29,963 bases of DNA from Salinimicrobium sp049687495 (GCA_049687495.1 JBAVJB010000176.1:1-29963), one strand, 5' to 3'; shown: positions 14,593 to 22,923, counted from the stretch's first letter. A program made the numbers and translations. The notes: generated by a model not told the origin, from the letters alone.

Positions 14593-15600
14593 ATGTCGGT
14601 TGTAAAGCGAAAGCTGGCTACTTTTTGGACGCTCATCAAGCAATCTTACTTTAGCTGGAACAGGAACGATCCCTGGGCCAGAAGCGCTACTATCGCTTAT
14701 TATGCGCTTTTTTCCCTTCCGTCACTGTTGATCATCGTGGTCACCGTGGCCGGTTACTTTTTCGGGCAAGAAGCAGTGCAGGGGAGGATCACTACGCAAA
14801 TTGGAGAATTTATTGGGGAAGATTCCGCAAAAGCCATACAGGGCATGATCGCCAATGCAGCTCTTAACCAAAGCTCTACCTGGGCTGTCATTTTTGGGAT
14901 CGCATTCCTCGTCTTTGGTGCAACCGGGGTGTTCTTTCAGCTTAAGGCGGCAATGAACAACATCTGGAATGTTACGGCTAAAAGGAATACGGTAAAAAGA
15001 ATAATTATTAACCGTATCATTTCGCTGGGAATGGTTTTCGTCCTGGGGCTGCTGATGTTGATCTCCCTGATCATCTCGACTGTTATTAAGGCCATAAAAG
15101 ACTACCTGGCCAAAACAGCCCCCGTAATTACGCCTTTCGTCCTGGAGCTGCTCAATTTCCTTCTGTCTTTTGTGATCATTACGTCATTGTTCGCGGCTAT
15201 CTTTAAATGGTTGCCAGATGTAAAACTGAGGTGGAAAACCACTTATTTGGGCGCCATGCTCACTACCTGTCTTTTCCTTATTGCTGAATATATCATAGGC
15301 TTCTATTTCGGGCAAAGCAATCCCGGCTCTGTCTATGGCGGGGCATCCTCTGTAGTGCTTATCCTTTTGTGGGTCTATTATACCTGTATGATCGTATTTT
15401 TTGGTGCCGAATTTACCGTGCATTATGCTTTATATAAAAAGGAAAAAGTAGAACCAAATGAGTATGCCGAGCCGGCTATCTATCAGGAGCTTGAGAAGCT
15501 TGAAAAGAAGCGGGGGCAGCTTATCGATGAGAAAAGGCTTTTGGATACGCTACAGTCTCATACCGATAAGAACCTGTATGAAAGAGAGGAAAAGAAATAA
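14593..15600 (+). CDS. YihY/BrkB-family inner-membrane protein
   Basis: A 335-residue integral membrane protein of the YihY/BrkB (UPF0761) family, whose function is not settled. The family signature is clear near the N-terminus: an amphipathic stretch, then DPWARSATIAYYALFSLPSLLIIVV. Further hydrophobic segments fall at about 95-115 (WAVIFGIAFLVFGATGVFFQ), 140-162, 178-205, 218-240 and 250-275, giving about six membrane spans. The C-terminal 60 residues are soluble and strongly charged (YQELEKLEKKRGQLIDEKR). It starts 26 bases after a terminator, so it has its own promoter, which I cannot place. The ribonuclease BN label seen on old entries is not supported. Confidence 0.92.
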   Translation: MSVVKRKLATFWTLIKQSYFSWNRNDPWARSATIAYYALFSLPSLLIIVVTVAGYFFGQEAVQGRITTQIGEFIGEDSAKAIQGMIANAALNQSSTWAVIFGIAFLVFGATGVFFQLKAAMNNIWNVTAKRNTVKRIIINRIISLGMVFVLGLLMLISLIISTVIKAIKDYLAKTAPVITPFVLELLNFLLSFVIITSLFAAIFKWLPDVKLRWKTTYLGAMLTTCLFLIAEYIIGFYFGQSNPGSVYGGASSVVLILLWVYYTCMIVFFGAEFTVHYALYKKEKVEPNEYAEPAIYQELEKLEKKRGQLIDEKRLLDTLQSHTDKNLYEREEKK

Positions 15601-15710
15601 AGAACATTTTAACGCTCTATCCTTTAGTTTTAAAAGCTTTTTAGCAGTATAACCCCTCTATTCTGGCTATCTTTTATAGGAATACAATGTCGAATTAAAA
15701 AGATAGAAAT

Positions 15711-16259
15711 ATGAAAAAGAGAATAGCAATTTTAGCTACCAACGGATTTGAAGAAAGCGAATTGACTGCTCCAAAGGAAGCTATGGAAAAAGAAGGTTTT
15801 GAAGTGCATATAGTAAGTCCCGAAACAGGAAAGATCAAAGCCTGGGACCAGGGCAACTGGTCAAAGGAATATCAGGTGGACAAGAAAGTGACCGAGGTTT
15901 CAGCCAGGGACTACAATGCTCTTGTGCTTCCCGGAGGAGTAATGAATCCTGATAATTTGAGGACTGACAAAGACGTGCAAAAATTTACCCGTGATTTCTT
16001 TGAACAGAAAAAACCTGTAGCCACAATATGTCATGGTCCGTGGACCTTGATCAGCGCAGGTGTGGTAGAAGGCAGAACGATGACTTCTTATCATACTTTA
16101 AAAGATGATCTTGAAAACGCAGGAGCAAAATGGGTAGATAAAGAAGTAGTGGTAGATGAAGGCCTCGTAAGCAGCCGTAATCCAAAAGACCTGCCTGCTT
16201 TTTGTTCTAAATTGATCGAAGAGATCAAAGAAGGTAAACATGAAGAGCAGCACGCATAA
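15711..16259 (+). CDS. DJ-1/PfpI-family protein
   Basis: A 182-residue cytoplasmic protein of the class I glutamine amidotransferase-like fold. The nucleophile elbow is C107-H108 in ATICHGPWTLIS, with the family's conserved Glu at residue 14-15 (GFEESEL) and LPGGVMNPDNLR before it. This is the YhbO/PfpI subgroup, for which protease, chaperone and glyoxal or methylglyoxal deglycase roles have been claimed; the last remains disputed. A stress-protection role is likely but not shown by the sequence. It ends with an E/H-rich tail and is followed 21 bases on by a terminator. A TATCTTTT near-match to the -7 box lies about 35 bases upstream. Confidence 0.93.
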   Translation: MKKRIAILATNGFEESELTAPKEAMEKEGFEVHIVSPETGKIKAWDQGNWSKEYQVDKKVTEVSARDYNALVLPGGVMNPDNLRTDKDVQKFTRDFFEQKKPVATICHGPWTLISAGVVEGRTMTSYHTLKDDLENAGAKWVDKEVVVDEGLVSSRNPKDLPAFCSKLIEEIKEGKHEEQHA

Positions 16260-16280
16260 AAAATAAAGCTCTAAAAACAA

Positions 16281-16307
16281 AAAAGGAACCTTATTGGTTC
16301 CTTTTTT
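16281..16307. terminator. Bidirectional intrinsic terminator
   Basis: AAAAGGAACC and GGTTCCTTTT form a 10-pair stem with a 5-base loop (TTATT), with A- and T-runs on either side. It serves the DJ-1 gene and the convergent small acidic protein gene. Confidence 0.9.
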
Positions 16308-16326
16308 TATTTAAAACAACAACTAT

Positions 16327-16644
16327 TTAGTCTTCATCGTCATTGTCGAGATCTTCTTCAGGCTCTTCTTCCGTCTTCTCCGGAATTTCTACGATCGGCT
16401 CGTTATAATCTGCTTCATCGTAATCATCCTCATCATAATTTGCCATTGTATTCTCAAGACGGGTACTCACTTTTACAAGGTAGATACTGTCCTCGGTTCG
16501 CACTTCAACGGCATCAACGGTCTCATTTTTGGCATTTTTGAAGGAGATGATCTGGTCATCGTCGTACCCGTCAGGGTATTTTTCAACCAATAAACTCAGG
16601 ATCTCCGGGGTAAGTTTTTTGTAATCAACAATGACTCGTTTCAT
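16327..16644 (-). CDS. Small acidic protein, function unknown
   Basis: A 105-residue soluble protein starting MKRVIVDYKKLTPEILSLLVEKYPDGYDDDQ. The first 70 residues look like a compact alpha/beta domain (KRVIVDYKKLTPEI; then NAKNETVDAVEVRTEDSIYLVKVS). The last 35 residues are almost all acidic, ending EEDLDNDDED. I recognise it as a conserved flavobacterial hypothetical, but no activity is known. Any DNA-primase label that homologues may carry would not be supported by these residues. Starts at 16662 and 16683 are also in frame; the shorter one fits the domain best. It is downstream of aroB on the same strand, 113 bases away, and may be transcribed separately. Confidence 0.82.
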   Translation of the reverse strand: MKRVIVDYKKLTPEILSLLVEKYPDGYDDDQIISFKNAKNETVDAVEVRTEDSIYLVKVSTRLENTMANYDEDDYDEADYNEPIVEIPEKTEEEPEEDLDNDDED

Positions 16645-16757
16645 AGGGATTTCTTTGTTCATGCATGTAGGCGAAAATAGCAATTCAATCTTCCGCTCAC
16701 GTTAAAATAAATAAAAATTTTGCTCGGTATGCTCTTAATTAATTGGTTATTCTCTTG

Positions 16758-17822
16758 TCAATCAAGATAATATTCAAACGCCTTGTAGATCAATTCGTTC
16801 GAGACCTGCCGGTCAATTACCGGTTTTCCAATTTCTCGCAAAAGAACAAAATTTATTCTTCCTCCCTCATTTTTTTTATCAAATTTCAGAAGTTCAATAA
16901 TTTTTTCCTGCTCGCTTTTGCTGAAGCCTACGCGGCCGTACATTTTTATGATGCTTTGCTTGATCTCTTCCAGGTCTTTCTTCGGAAATTCTTCCGTTTC
17001 AGCGGAAAGATATGCGGCCAAAACCATTCCTGCAGCTACAGCTTCGCCATGCAGCAGTTTTTCCCTTGCAGGGAATTCCAGGCAATAAGATTCTATAGCA
17101 TGACCCAGGGTATGTCCGAAATTAAGGCTTTTCCGAAGGTGTTTTTCCTCAGGATCCTGTTGTACGATGTTCTCCTTGATCTCGATGGATTCCAGGATGA
17201 GATCGTCAAGATCCTCCAGGCTCAACTGGTCCAGCTGCTGCAGCTTTTGCCAGTACTCTCTGCTTTGAATAAGCCCATGCTTAAGCATTTCTGCCAGTCC
17301 GCTGCGCATTTCGTTGGCAGGCAAGGTCTGCAGGAAAGAAGTGTCGGCAATTACAAGTTCCGGTTTCTTAATCACTCCTACCTGGTTCTTCAGGTGGTCC
17401 AGGTTTACCCCGTTCTTTCCGCCCACAGCGGCATCCACCATGGCCAAAAGGCTGCTGGGAAAATGTATGAAAGAAATGCCTCTTTTGAAGGTAGAGGCGA
17501 CAAAGCCCCCAAGGTCGGTCACAACGCCGCCGCCAAGGTTGATGAGCAGGCTCTTTCGATCTGCTCCCAGTTCAGAAAGTACCTTCCAGATTCCGCTGCA
17601 GGTTTCCAGGGTCTTGTTTTCCTCGCCGGCATCCATTTCAATGACCTCTATCGAAAGATCTGTTTTCAGTTTTTGAAGAAAAGGGGAGAGGCAGAAATTA
17701 TGGGTGTTGCTGTCGGTTAAAATAAAAATGCTTGAAAAGGTATTTTCCTTCAGAAATTGCTCTAAACGTTCATAGCCTTTTTCGTTAAGAAATACCTGTT
17801 GTGCGGTGGCGGAATCTTCCAT
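16758..17822 (-). CDS. aroB: 3-dehydroquinate synthase
   Basis: Second step of the shikimate pathway: converts DAHP to 3-dehydroquinate with NAD and a divalent metal. The 354-residue product shows the NAD-binding GGGVVTDLGGFVASTFKRG, the PSSLLAMVDAAVGGKNGVNL segment with catalytic Lys and Asn, and the metal-binding FGHTLGHAIE and HGEAVAAGM histidines. All core residues are present and the length is normal. The start at 17822 lies back to back with proline dehydrogenase, leaving a 102-base shared promoter region. A TAATTTCG near-match to the -7 box is present on the minus strand about 40 bases upstream. Monocistronic, as far as can be seen. Confidence 0.96.
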   Translation of the reverse strand: MEDSATAQQVFLNEKGYERLEQFLKENTFSSIFILTDSNTHNFCLSPFLQKLKTDLSIEVIEMDAGEENKTLETCSGIWKVLSELGADRKSLLINLGGGVVTDLGGFVASTFKRGISFIHFPSSLLAMVDAAVGGKNGVNLDHLKNQVGVIKKPELVIADTSFLQTLPANEMRSGLAEMLKHGLIQSREYWQKLQQLDQLSLEDLDDLILESIEIKENIVQQDPEEKHLRKSLNFGHTLGHAIESYCLEFPAREKLLHGEAVAAGMVLAAYLSAETEEFPKKDLEEIKQSIIKMYGRVGFSKSEQEKIIELLKFDKKNEGGRINFVLLREIGKPVIDRQVSNELIYKAFEYYLD

Positions 17823-17891
17823 TATGAATTTGAAAAAATTGTGCTTTAAAAGGCCGAAATTAAGGAGAATTATGGAAAAAATACCGCCCTC

Positions 17892-17916
17892 ATTAAGTAT
17901 CTTTGTTATACTTAAT
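17892..17916. promoter_or_regulatory. Perfect palindrome over the proline dehydrogenase promoter
   Basis: ATTAAGTAT (17892-17900) and ATACTTAAT (17908-17916) around CTTTGTT. The arms flank and partly include the -7 box, which suits a repressor or activator dimer site controlling proline catabolism. Confidence 0.6.
17898..17905 (+). promoter_or_regulatory. -7 promoter box for proline dehydrogenase
   Basis: TATCTTTG matches TAnnTTTG, 19 bases before the start. There is no TTG at the expected -33 distance, which would fit a promoter needing an activator. Confidence 0.5.
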
Positions 17917-17924
17917 TTACTTTA

Positions 17925-19136
17925 ATGATTACAGAAAAAATCTTTAATGATACTGAGACCGCTTTCAGCTTAAAAAGTGACTCAGAATTAAACCGTGCGA
18001 TCTTCCTTTTTGAGATGATCGACCGCCCTACCATGGTCAAGATTGGAACTGCAATGACCAACGCCGCCCTTACAATTCATTTGCCGGTGGAAGGCTTGAT
18101 CAAAAAGACCATTTTCAACCAGTTTTGTGGAGGCGTAACCGAGAAAGACTGCCTGCCTACTATTGAAAAGATGTATTCCAAGAACCTTCACAGTATTTTG
18201 GATTATTCCGTAGAAGGAAAGGAGAAGGAAAGCGAATTTGAAAAAGCCATTGAGCGCAAGATCAATATTGTGAAGTTCATCTCGAACAGGGAAGAACTGC
18301 CATTTGCTGTTTTTAAGCCTACCGGAATTGGAAGGTTCGAGATCTGGCAAAAAGTATCGGCCAATGCCAACCTTAGCCTCGAAGAGGAAGAGGAGTGGCA
18401 GCGTGTGAAGAACAGGGTGAACGATATTTGCGAAGTTGCCTATAAGAGCGGCATAAGATTGCTTGCCGACGCCGAAGAGAGCTGGATGCAAGACGCGGCC
18501 GATGTGCTTATAGAAGAGATGATGTTCAAATATAACCGTGAAAGAGCTGTTATTTTTAACACCTTACAGTGCTATCGCTGGGACAGGATGCAATATCTAA
18601 AAGATCTTCACAGCCGTGCCAAGGAGCAGGGTTTTATCGTTGGAGCAAAGATCGTTCGTGGCGCCTATTTTGAAAAAGAAAATGAAAGGGCTGCAAAATT
18701 GGGTTATGCTTCGCCTATTTGTGAGAACAAAGAAGCGACAGACGTGAACTACAATGGCGTTTTGACCTATTGTCTGGCGCATATTGAGGATATTCACGTT
18801 TTCATTGGTACGCACAATGAAATGAGTAACTATCTCGCCTTACAGGTGATGGAGGATAAGGGTATTGAAAAAGATGATGACCGAGTGTGGTTTTCACAGC
18901 TTTTCGGAATGAGTGAGCATATTAGCTACAATCTTGCCGAAGCCGGCTACAATGTAGCCAAACTGGTACCGTTCGGGCCTGTTAGAGAAGTAGTTCCTTA
19001 CCTCATTAGGAGAGCCGAAGAAAATACCTCTGTAAAAGGCCAAACCAGCCGTGAACTGGGCTTGCTTTACGAAGAAAGAAAAAGAAGAAGCGGAGAGATC
19101 ACCAAGAGCAACCGGGAGAGTGAACTGGTTAGCTAG
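17925..19136 (+). CDS. Proline dehydrogenase
   Basis: An FAD enzyme oxidising proline to pyrroline-5-carboxylate, passing electrons to the quinone pool. The 403-residue single-domain form (not fused to P5C dehydrogenase as in PutA) carries the beta/alpha-barrel motifs RLLADAEESWMQ (about 176-187), GAKIVRGAYFEKENERA (about 242-258), IGTHNE (about 295) and the C-terminal YNVAKLVPFGPVREVVPYLIRRAEENT, with the proline-binding R-R pair. P5C dehydrogenase must be elsewhere in the genome. The promoter carries a perfect palindrome, so expression is probably regulated. The acyltransferase gene begins inside its last 17 bases if the GTG start is used. Gene symbol left open, as putA is normally the bifunctional protein. 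Confidence 0.94.
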   Translation: MITEKIFNDTETAFSLKSDSELNRAIFLFEMIDRPTMVKIGTAMTNAALTIHLPVEGLIKKTIFNQFCGGVTEKDCLPTIEKMYSKNLHSILDYSVEGKEKESEFEKAIERKINIVKFISNREELPFAVFKPTGIGRFEIWQKVSANANLSLEEEEEWQRVKNRVNDICEVAYKSGIRLLADAEESWMQDAADVLIEEMMFKYNRERAVIFNTLQCYRWDRMQYLKDLHSRAKEQGFIVGAKIVRGAYFEKENERAAKLGYASPICENKEATDVNYNGVLTYCLAHIEDIHVFIGTHNEMSNYLALQVMEDKGIEKDDDRVWFSQLFGMSEHISYNLAEAGYNVAKLVPFGPVREVVPYLIRRAEENTSVKGQTSRELGLLYEERKRRSGEITKSNRESELVS

Positions 19137-19659
19137 GTTTATCTACTTTAGGATCATGGCCTGGAAAATGATTGGCAGCTGGCCCGCAGGAGTGAAAAAA
19201 AGCGTGGTGATAGTCGTGCCGCATACCAGCTGGCATGACTTTTACCTTGGATTACTGGTTCGCCGGGTTCTGGGAGTAGAGATAAGATACATGGCCAAAA
19301 AAGAGCTTTTTAAGCCTCCTTTTGGGTGGTACTTTAAATGGATGGGCGGCACACCTCTGGACCGTACCCCGGGACAAAATAAGGTGGAAGCCATCGCCCA
19401 GGCCTTTGAGGATAAAGAGGAATTTCGCCTGGCGCTGGCCCCCGAAGGGACCCGCAAAAAGGTGAAAGACTGGAAAACGGGCTTCTATTATATTTCCAAG
19501 ACTGCCAAAGTGCCCATTGTCATGATCGCCTTCGACTTTGGAAGGAAAAGAGTGAAGGTTTCTAAACCTTTATATCCTTCAGATGATAAGGAGCAGGATT
19601 TCAAAAAGATCAAAGCTTTTTACAAAGACGTAACCGGAAAGGTTGCACATTATACATAA
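19120..19659 (+). CDS. PlsC-like acyltransferase
   Basis: Transfers an acyl chain to a glycerophosphate-type acceptor at the membrane. The catalytic HX4D motif is H35-TSWH-D40 (PHTSWHDFYLG), and the acceptor-binding EGTR lies near residue 109 (APEGTRKK). Between them is KKELFKPPFGWYFKWMGG with the usual GG-PLDR block. At 179 residues it is one of the short forms. I start at GTG 19120 (NWLARFIYFRIMAWK as the N-terminal helix), which matches how related proteins begin; an ATG at 19156 would cut this helix, and the ATG at 19051 would add 23 residues read out of frame from proline dehydrogenase. With GTG the two genes overlap by 17 bases. A strong terminator follows directly. Confidence 0.85.
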   Translation: MNWLARFIYFRIMAWKMIGSWPAGVKKSVVIVVPHTSWHDFYLGLLVRRVLGVEIRYMAKKELFKPPFGWYFKWMGGTPLDRTPGQNKVEAIAQAFEDKEEFRLALAPEGTRKKVKDWKTGFYYISKTAKVPIVMIAFDFGRKRVKVSKPLYPSDDKEQDFKKIKAFYKDVTGKVAHYT

Positions 19660-19660
19660 A

Positions 19661-19689
19661 AAAACCTCTGCCAACCGGCAGAGGTTTTT
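19661..19689. terminator. Bidirectional intrinsic terminator
   Basis: AAAACCTCTGCC and GGCAGAGGTTTT form a 12-pair stem with loop AACC, flanked by A- and T-runs. It lies between the acyltransferase and the convergent baeRF-type gene. Confidence 0.92.
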
Positions 19690-19705
19690 GCTTTAGGAGC
19701 AATTC

Positions 19706-20860
19706 TTAATAACGGAAAACCGCGTTCATTTTTGAACTTTTATCGGGCATGAACTGGTCTTCGATAAGATAGACATTACCGCCCTGCTCTATGACTTTAA
19801 TGGCCGCCAGGTTCATTAGCGAAACATTACCCGAATCTGGGTTGTCGTTGACTTCCACAGAAGCCATGGGCTCGTTATATTTTCCCCAAATATCCTCGCG
19901 GTTTTGTAAGAACAGCGTATCGACCTTACCTTCATAAATTGCAGGTAAAATTTCTGTTACCATAGAAGAGGTCCGTGACGGATTCATCTCCTGGAATTCT
20001 TTCACTTTTTCATCTTTCTCCTTATCGAAGTAAGGCTTTAATACTTCAAGAGCAGCAGAATGCAGGTCCAGCATATTATCATAATCCTGCGGATTACCGG
20101 GAATAGATTTTGGATAAAGATCTTTATAGCTGTTCGCTTCCTGGTAAATAGGGAAGAGGTAATCCTGGCAAGCCACCACCAACGGCACTTTTTCATCTCG
20201 CAGTACTCTGAACACCCCTTTATCTACTGCCTGAAAGAACCTCAAAAATTCATTTTTTCGATCCCTTTCTGCAGCCCCGTGGCCGTGTACTTCTGTGCTG
20301 CCGGTGCGGGTGTTTTGAGTAGCGTGTTGCAAAGTCTTTTCCTCATAGTCGTATCCAACCCGGTCTTCGAGCTGGGAAGGAGTGAGGTCTTCAACATAAA
20401 CTTCTCCCACGCTATATTGGTTGCCTTCATACAACTGCACCCGGTCCATTTGAAGGGCGAGCATGTAAAATCGGCTGTTTCCTGAGAACATTGGCACCAT
20501 TGGCTTCAGGTAAAAATGGTCAGAAACATAAGTGAAGGCTTCAAAATAAACCGGAAGTGTATATTTCTTGAAATACCCGTCTGCTGCGAAAACGGCTAGC
20601 CCGTCTGACTGATGTCTCCAGAAGTTGGTGTCTTCCAGAAGATCAACTACGGGTTTTCCTATTTTATCTATTTTATCCTGACTCAGCCCCATATCCTTCA
20701 ACTTTTCATAAGCTTTTTTCCACTGACTTTTCAGGTGGATCCGGTCTTTCTCATTAAGCACCTCTTTACCTGCACGGTCGGTAGGAATAAAAATGGAAAC
20801 GCAGGGGTTGCTGTCAAACTTCGCTAAATCCTGAAATTCTTCTTTTGTCAAAATTGGCAT
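19706..20860 (-). CDS. baeRF-type protein (bacterial release-factor-like)
   Basis: A 384-residue soluble protein of the baeRF group, bacterial relatives of the archaeal/eukaryotic release factor aeRF1. Evidence is the N-terminal LTKEEFQDLAKFDSNPCVSIFIPT with the C-V-S-I-F-I-P-T strand, followed by RIHLKSQWKKAYEKL. After a middle beta domain (DGLAVFAADGYFKKY...) comes a C-terminal eRF1 domain-3-like part (GKVDTLFLQNREDIWG ... LMNLAAIKVIEQGGNVYLIE). Known comparative work suggests these act on ribosomes under stress or conflict; no activity is proven. A GGQ-type catalytic loop is not seen; the corresponding region has HGHGAAERDRKNEFLRFF. It is transcribed alone, 181 bases downstream of the DUF1853 gene. 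The exact baeRF subfamily (7 is my guess) needs a profile search. Confidence 0.8.
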   Translation of the reverse strand: MPILTKEEFQDLAKFDSNPCVSIFIPTDRAGKEVLNEKDRIHLKSQWKKAYEKLKDMGLSQDKIDKIGKPVVDLLEDTNFWRHQSDGLAVFAADGYFKKYTLPVYFEAFTYVSDHFYLKPMVPMFSGNSRFYMLALQMDRVQLYEGNQYSVGEVYVEDLTPSQLEDRVGYDYEEKTLQHATQNTRTGSTEVHGHGAAERDRKNEFLRFFQAVDKGVFRVLRDEKVPLVVACQDYLFPIYQEANSYKDLYPKSIPGNPQDYDNMLDLHSAALEVLKPYFDKEKDEKVKEFQEMNPSRTSSMVTEILPAIYEGKVDTLFLQNREDIWGKYNEPMASVEVNDNPDSGNVSLMNLAAIKVIEQGGNVYLIEDQFMPDKSSKMNAVFRY

Positions 20861-20900
20861 AGTCTATTTCTTTTGTGGAAAATGGCCATTCAAAGGCTTG

Positions 20901-20915
20901 AAAAATGCCATTTTT
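20901..20915. repeat. AAAAATGCCATTTTT palindrome
   Basis: The most perfect copy of the recurring intergenic motif, in the 181-base gap between the baeRF and DUF1853 genes. A second palindrome (AATGGCCATT, 20881-20890) sits 10 bases away, and the two together could form a larger imperfect hairpin. Confidence 0.55.
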
Positions 20916-21041
20916 CCTGATTATTTATCATTCTTAAGATACTTACTTTGAGACTATTTACAAAAGAGAGAGCCGCCGCCGGGTCATAATTTTTCCTTAA
21001 TTAGAAGAGGGTTTGCAGTTAATTTTCTCCTAATTCAAATT

Positions 21042-21875
21042 TTACCACCACACCACGAAGAAGCGTTCAAACTCCCCTTTTTGGGTCTTCATCCATAGCA
21101 GGGGAGCGCGTTTGGCTGCCAGCATGGCCTCTATTTCCTTTTTAATATGGGAATAATCAGTCCAGGTGGTATTGTCCTGCGGAAACACAGACCAGTCAGG
21201 TTTTTTGGGAGAATGAAAAAGGGCAGCTCCAAATTGAGCAGCTGTAAAGTCCTCTGCTTTGATCCAGAACCCCTGAATTGCTTCAGGATTTACTTCTTTA
21301 AAAGTTTCCTTCCGCAGTTGCCAGGGCACGAACAAACAGGCCTTAAAACACAATTTTTGGGAAATATCTTCGGCAGAGAGTTCCAGCCTCTTTAGTAGCT
21401 TTTCGGTTGCCGGACTCCGAAGCAGGGGGAATTGCTTTTTGCTTAAGCGTTCGAGCTTTTTCGCCAGCCTGTCCTTTCGGTTTGGACCAATCCACCGCAA
21501 TTCTTCCGCAGGAATTTCCGGATCATAGAGGTAGAACTTGAAAACCAGCTCCACATGGGTGATTTGATGGCTGCTTTTGTGCTTCAGAAGAAAATCCAGC
21601 TCTCCAATGGTTTGTTTTTCAAGAAATATCTGCTCGTTGTGAGCCAGGATCTCTTCTTCGGAATACCTCTCGATAAAGATCTTGAAAAAATGTTCCATTC
21701 GCTTTCCCAGTACAAAAGTATCGGGTTCAGGCAATTCTTCAGAAAAGATTTCCGAAGGAACATCTTCAGAAAGTGTAAAAAGATCATACTCAAAAATGCC
21801 ATTTTTGGACCAGATCTGTGGGGTCTTTAAAAAGCCTTTGAACTGTTTTTTGAGCGCCTCCTGCCGGTTAGACAT
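21042..21875 (-). CDS. DUF1853 family protein
   Basis: A 277-residue soluble protein of unknown function. The recognisable core is GELDFLLKHKSSHQITHVELVFKFYL (about 91-116), then EELRWIGPNRKDRLAKKLERLSKKQFPLL, which matches the DUF1853 pattern (V-E-x-x-x-K-F-Y-L, then G-P-x-x-x-D-R-L). E61, D94, E109 and K113 are arranged roughly as in PD-(D/E)XK nuclease-type folds, but the E-to-K spacing is not standard, so this is a hint only. Its start overlaps the last 8 bases of the AI-2E transporter gene, so the two are co-transcribed and translationally coupled. A functional tie to the transporter is not evident. Confidence 0.78.
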   Translation of the reverse strand: MSNRQEALKKQFKGFLKTPQIWSKNGIFEYDLFTLSEDVPSEIFSEELPEPDTFVLGKRMEHFFKIFIERYSEEEILAHNEQIFLEKQTIGELDFLLKHKSSHQITHVELVFKFYLYDPEIPAEELRWIGPNRKDRLAKKLERLSKKQFPLLRSPATEKLLKRLELSAEDISQKLCFKACLFVPWQLRKETFKEVNPEAIQGFWIKAEDFTAAQFGAALFHSPKKPDWSVFPQDNTTWTDYSHIKKEIEAMLAAKRAPLLWMKTQKGEFERFFVVWW

Positions 21876-22923
21876 CTTTATCTTCTTTGCTCAACAGGTA
21901 ACCCAGGGGCTTGAGCGGTTGAATATTGACCAGGAGCACGTTGAGGATCGCGATCAAAGGAATCGCCAGCAGCATGCCGACAAGCCCCCAAACCATATTG
22001 CCGACAATCACGACCAGGATGACCAGGAAAGGGTGCAGGTCTACTTTGTCGCCCACCACGTAAGGCGTGAGAATATAACTTTCCACGAACTGGCCTACAA
22101 AAAAGGTGGCCGAGATGCCTATGAGCATGCCCGCTTCTCCCGAAGTGAGATAGCCAAAGGTCATCGCCATTAAAAATCCTATTACGTTGCCCAAATAAGG
22201 AATGATGCTGATGATCGCAGAGATCACGCTTACCAGGATGAAGTTGTTGACCCCGCTCAGGCCAAGGCCTATCCCGTAGGCGATACTAAGGAAACCAATG
22301 AGTAACAGCCGGCCCAGCAAATACTGCTGTACCACTTTAGCCGATTTGGTGACGATCTCCCTTATTTTGTTCCGTTTTTCATCGGGGAAGAGCCGCAGCA
22401 GGAATTTCATGAAGTGCCGCCTGTAATTAAGAACAAAAAAGATGTAGACAAATGTGAGCAGGTAATTTCCAAAGAAGCCCATTACCGACTGGAAAAAAGT
22501 CATTGCTTTGCCCGGGCTGGAGCTTATTCCCAGCAACGCGCCGCCGGAGGAGGCCTCATCCAGGTCTTTTTGAGTGACGGGTGTATGTTCAAAGACAAAG
22601 TATTTTAGTTGTTCCATCTTCGGCTCCATCGTGTCTTTGATCTTGGGCCAGTCGGTCATAAGGTTCTTGATCTGCATGGAGATCAAGGCGAAAAAGCCCA
22701 GCGAAAGAAGGAACAGGAAAAAGGTGTTGACCATTGAAGCTGCAGGCCTGTTGAGGAAACTGTTCTCCATTTTGCGGTTGAGGGGCAGCACAAGCAGTGA
22801 AAGTACCACTGCAATACTCAAAGGCGCAAAAAAACCTTTGACTTTGGTCAGGCTCAAAAACAGGAAGTATAAGAAAACAATTGTAACGGTAGAATAGATG
22901 AGAATTTTCTTAGCGCTTGCCAT
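21868..22923 (-). CDS. AI-2E family (PerM-type) transporter
   Basis: A 351-residue inner-membrane protein of the AI-2E/UPF0118 family. Hydrophobic segments lie at about 8-28, 33-50, 63-83, 155-175, 205-225, 232-258, 265-285 and 300-335, in line with the family's eight-span layout. The long extramembrane loop after the third span (about 85-150) and the signatures VISAIISIIPYLGNVIGF and LTPYVVGDKVDLHPFLVILVVIVGNMVWGLVGMLLAIPLIAIL are diagnostic. The AI-2 export role is proven for only a few members; others move Na+/H+ or are unassigned, so the name does not imply quorum sensing here. First gene of a pair with DUF1853. Confidence 0.92.
   Translation of the reverse strand: MASAKKILIYSTVTIVFLYFLFLSLTKVKGFFAPLSIAVVLSLLVLPLNRKMENSFLNRPAASMVNTFFLFLLSLGFFALISMQIKNLMTDWPKIKDTMEPKMEQLKYFVFEHTPVTQKDLDEASSGGALLGISSSPGKAMTFFQSVMGFFGNYLLTFVYIFFVLNYRRHFMKFLLRLFPDEKRNKIREIVTKSAKVVQQYLLGRLLLIGFLSIAYGIGLGLSGVNNFILVSVISAIISIIPYLGNVIGFLMAMTFGYLTSGEAGMLIGISATFFVGQFVESYILTPYVVGDKVDLHPFLVILVVIVGNMVWGLVGMLLAIPLIAILNVLLVNIQPLKPLGYLLSKEDKDV

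Noticed and set aside
16743..17720. Open frame of 325 codons on the plus strand opposite aroB
   Set aside because: It lies wholly antisense to a complete aroB with all family motifs; the product is a low-likelihood mix rich in F, Q and S with no family resemblance.
21780..21810. AAAAATGCCATTTTT motif inside the DUF1853 gene
   Set aside because: Here it encodes the residues KNGIFE of a conserved protein, so it is not counted with the intergenic copies.
21868..22923. Quorum-sensing (AI-2) function
   Set aside because: The family name alone does not show AI-2 transport; no luxS or other signalling gene is in the window.
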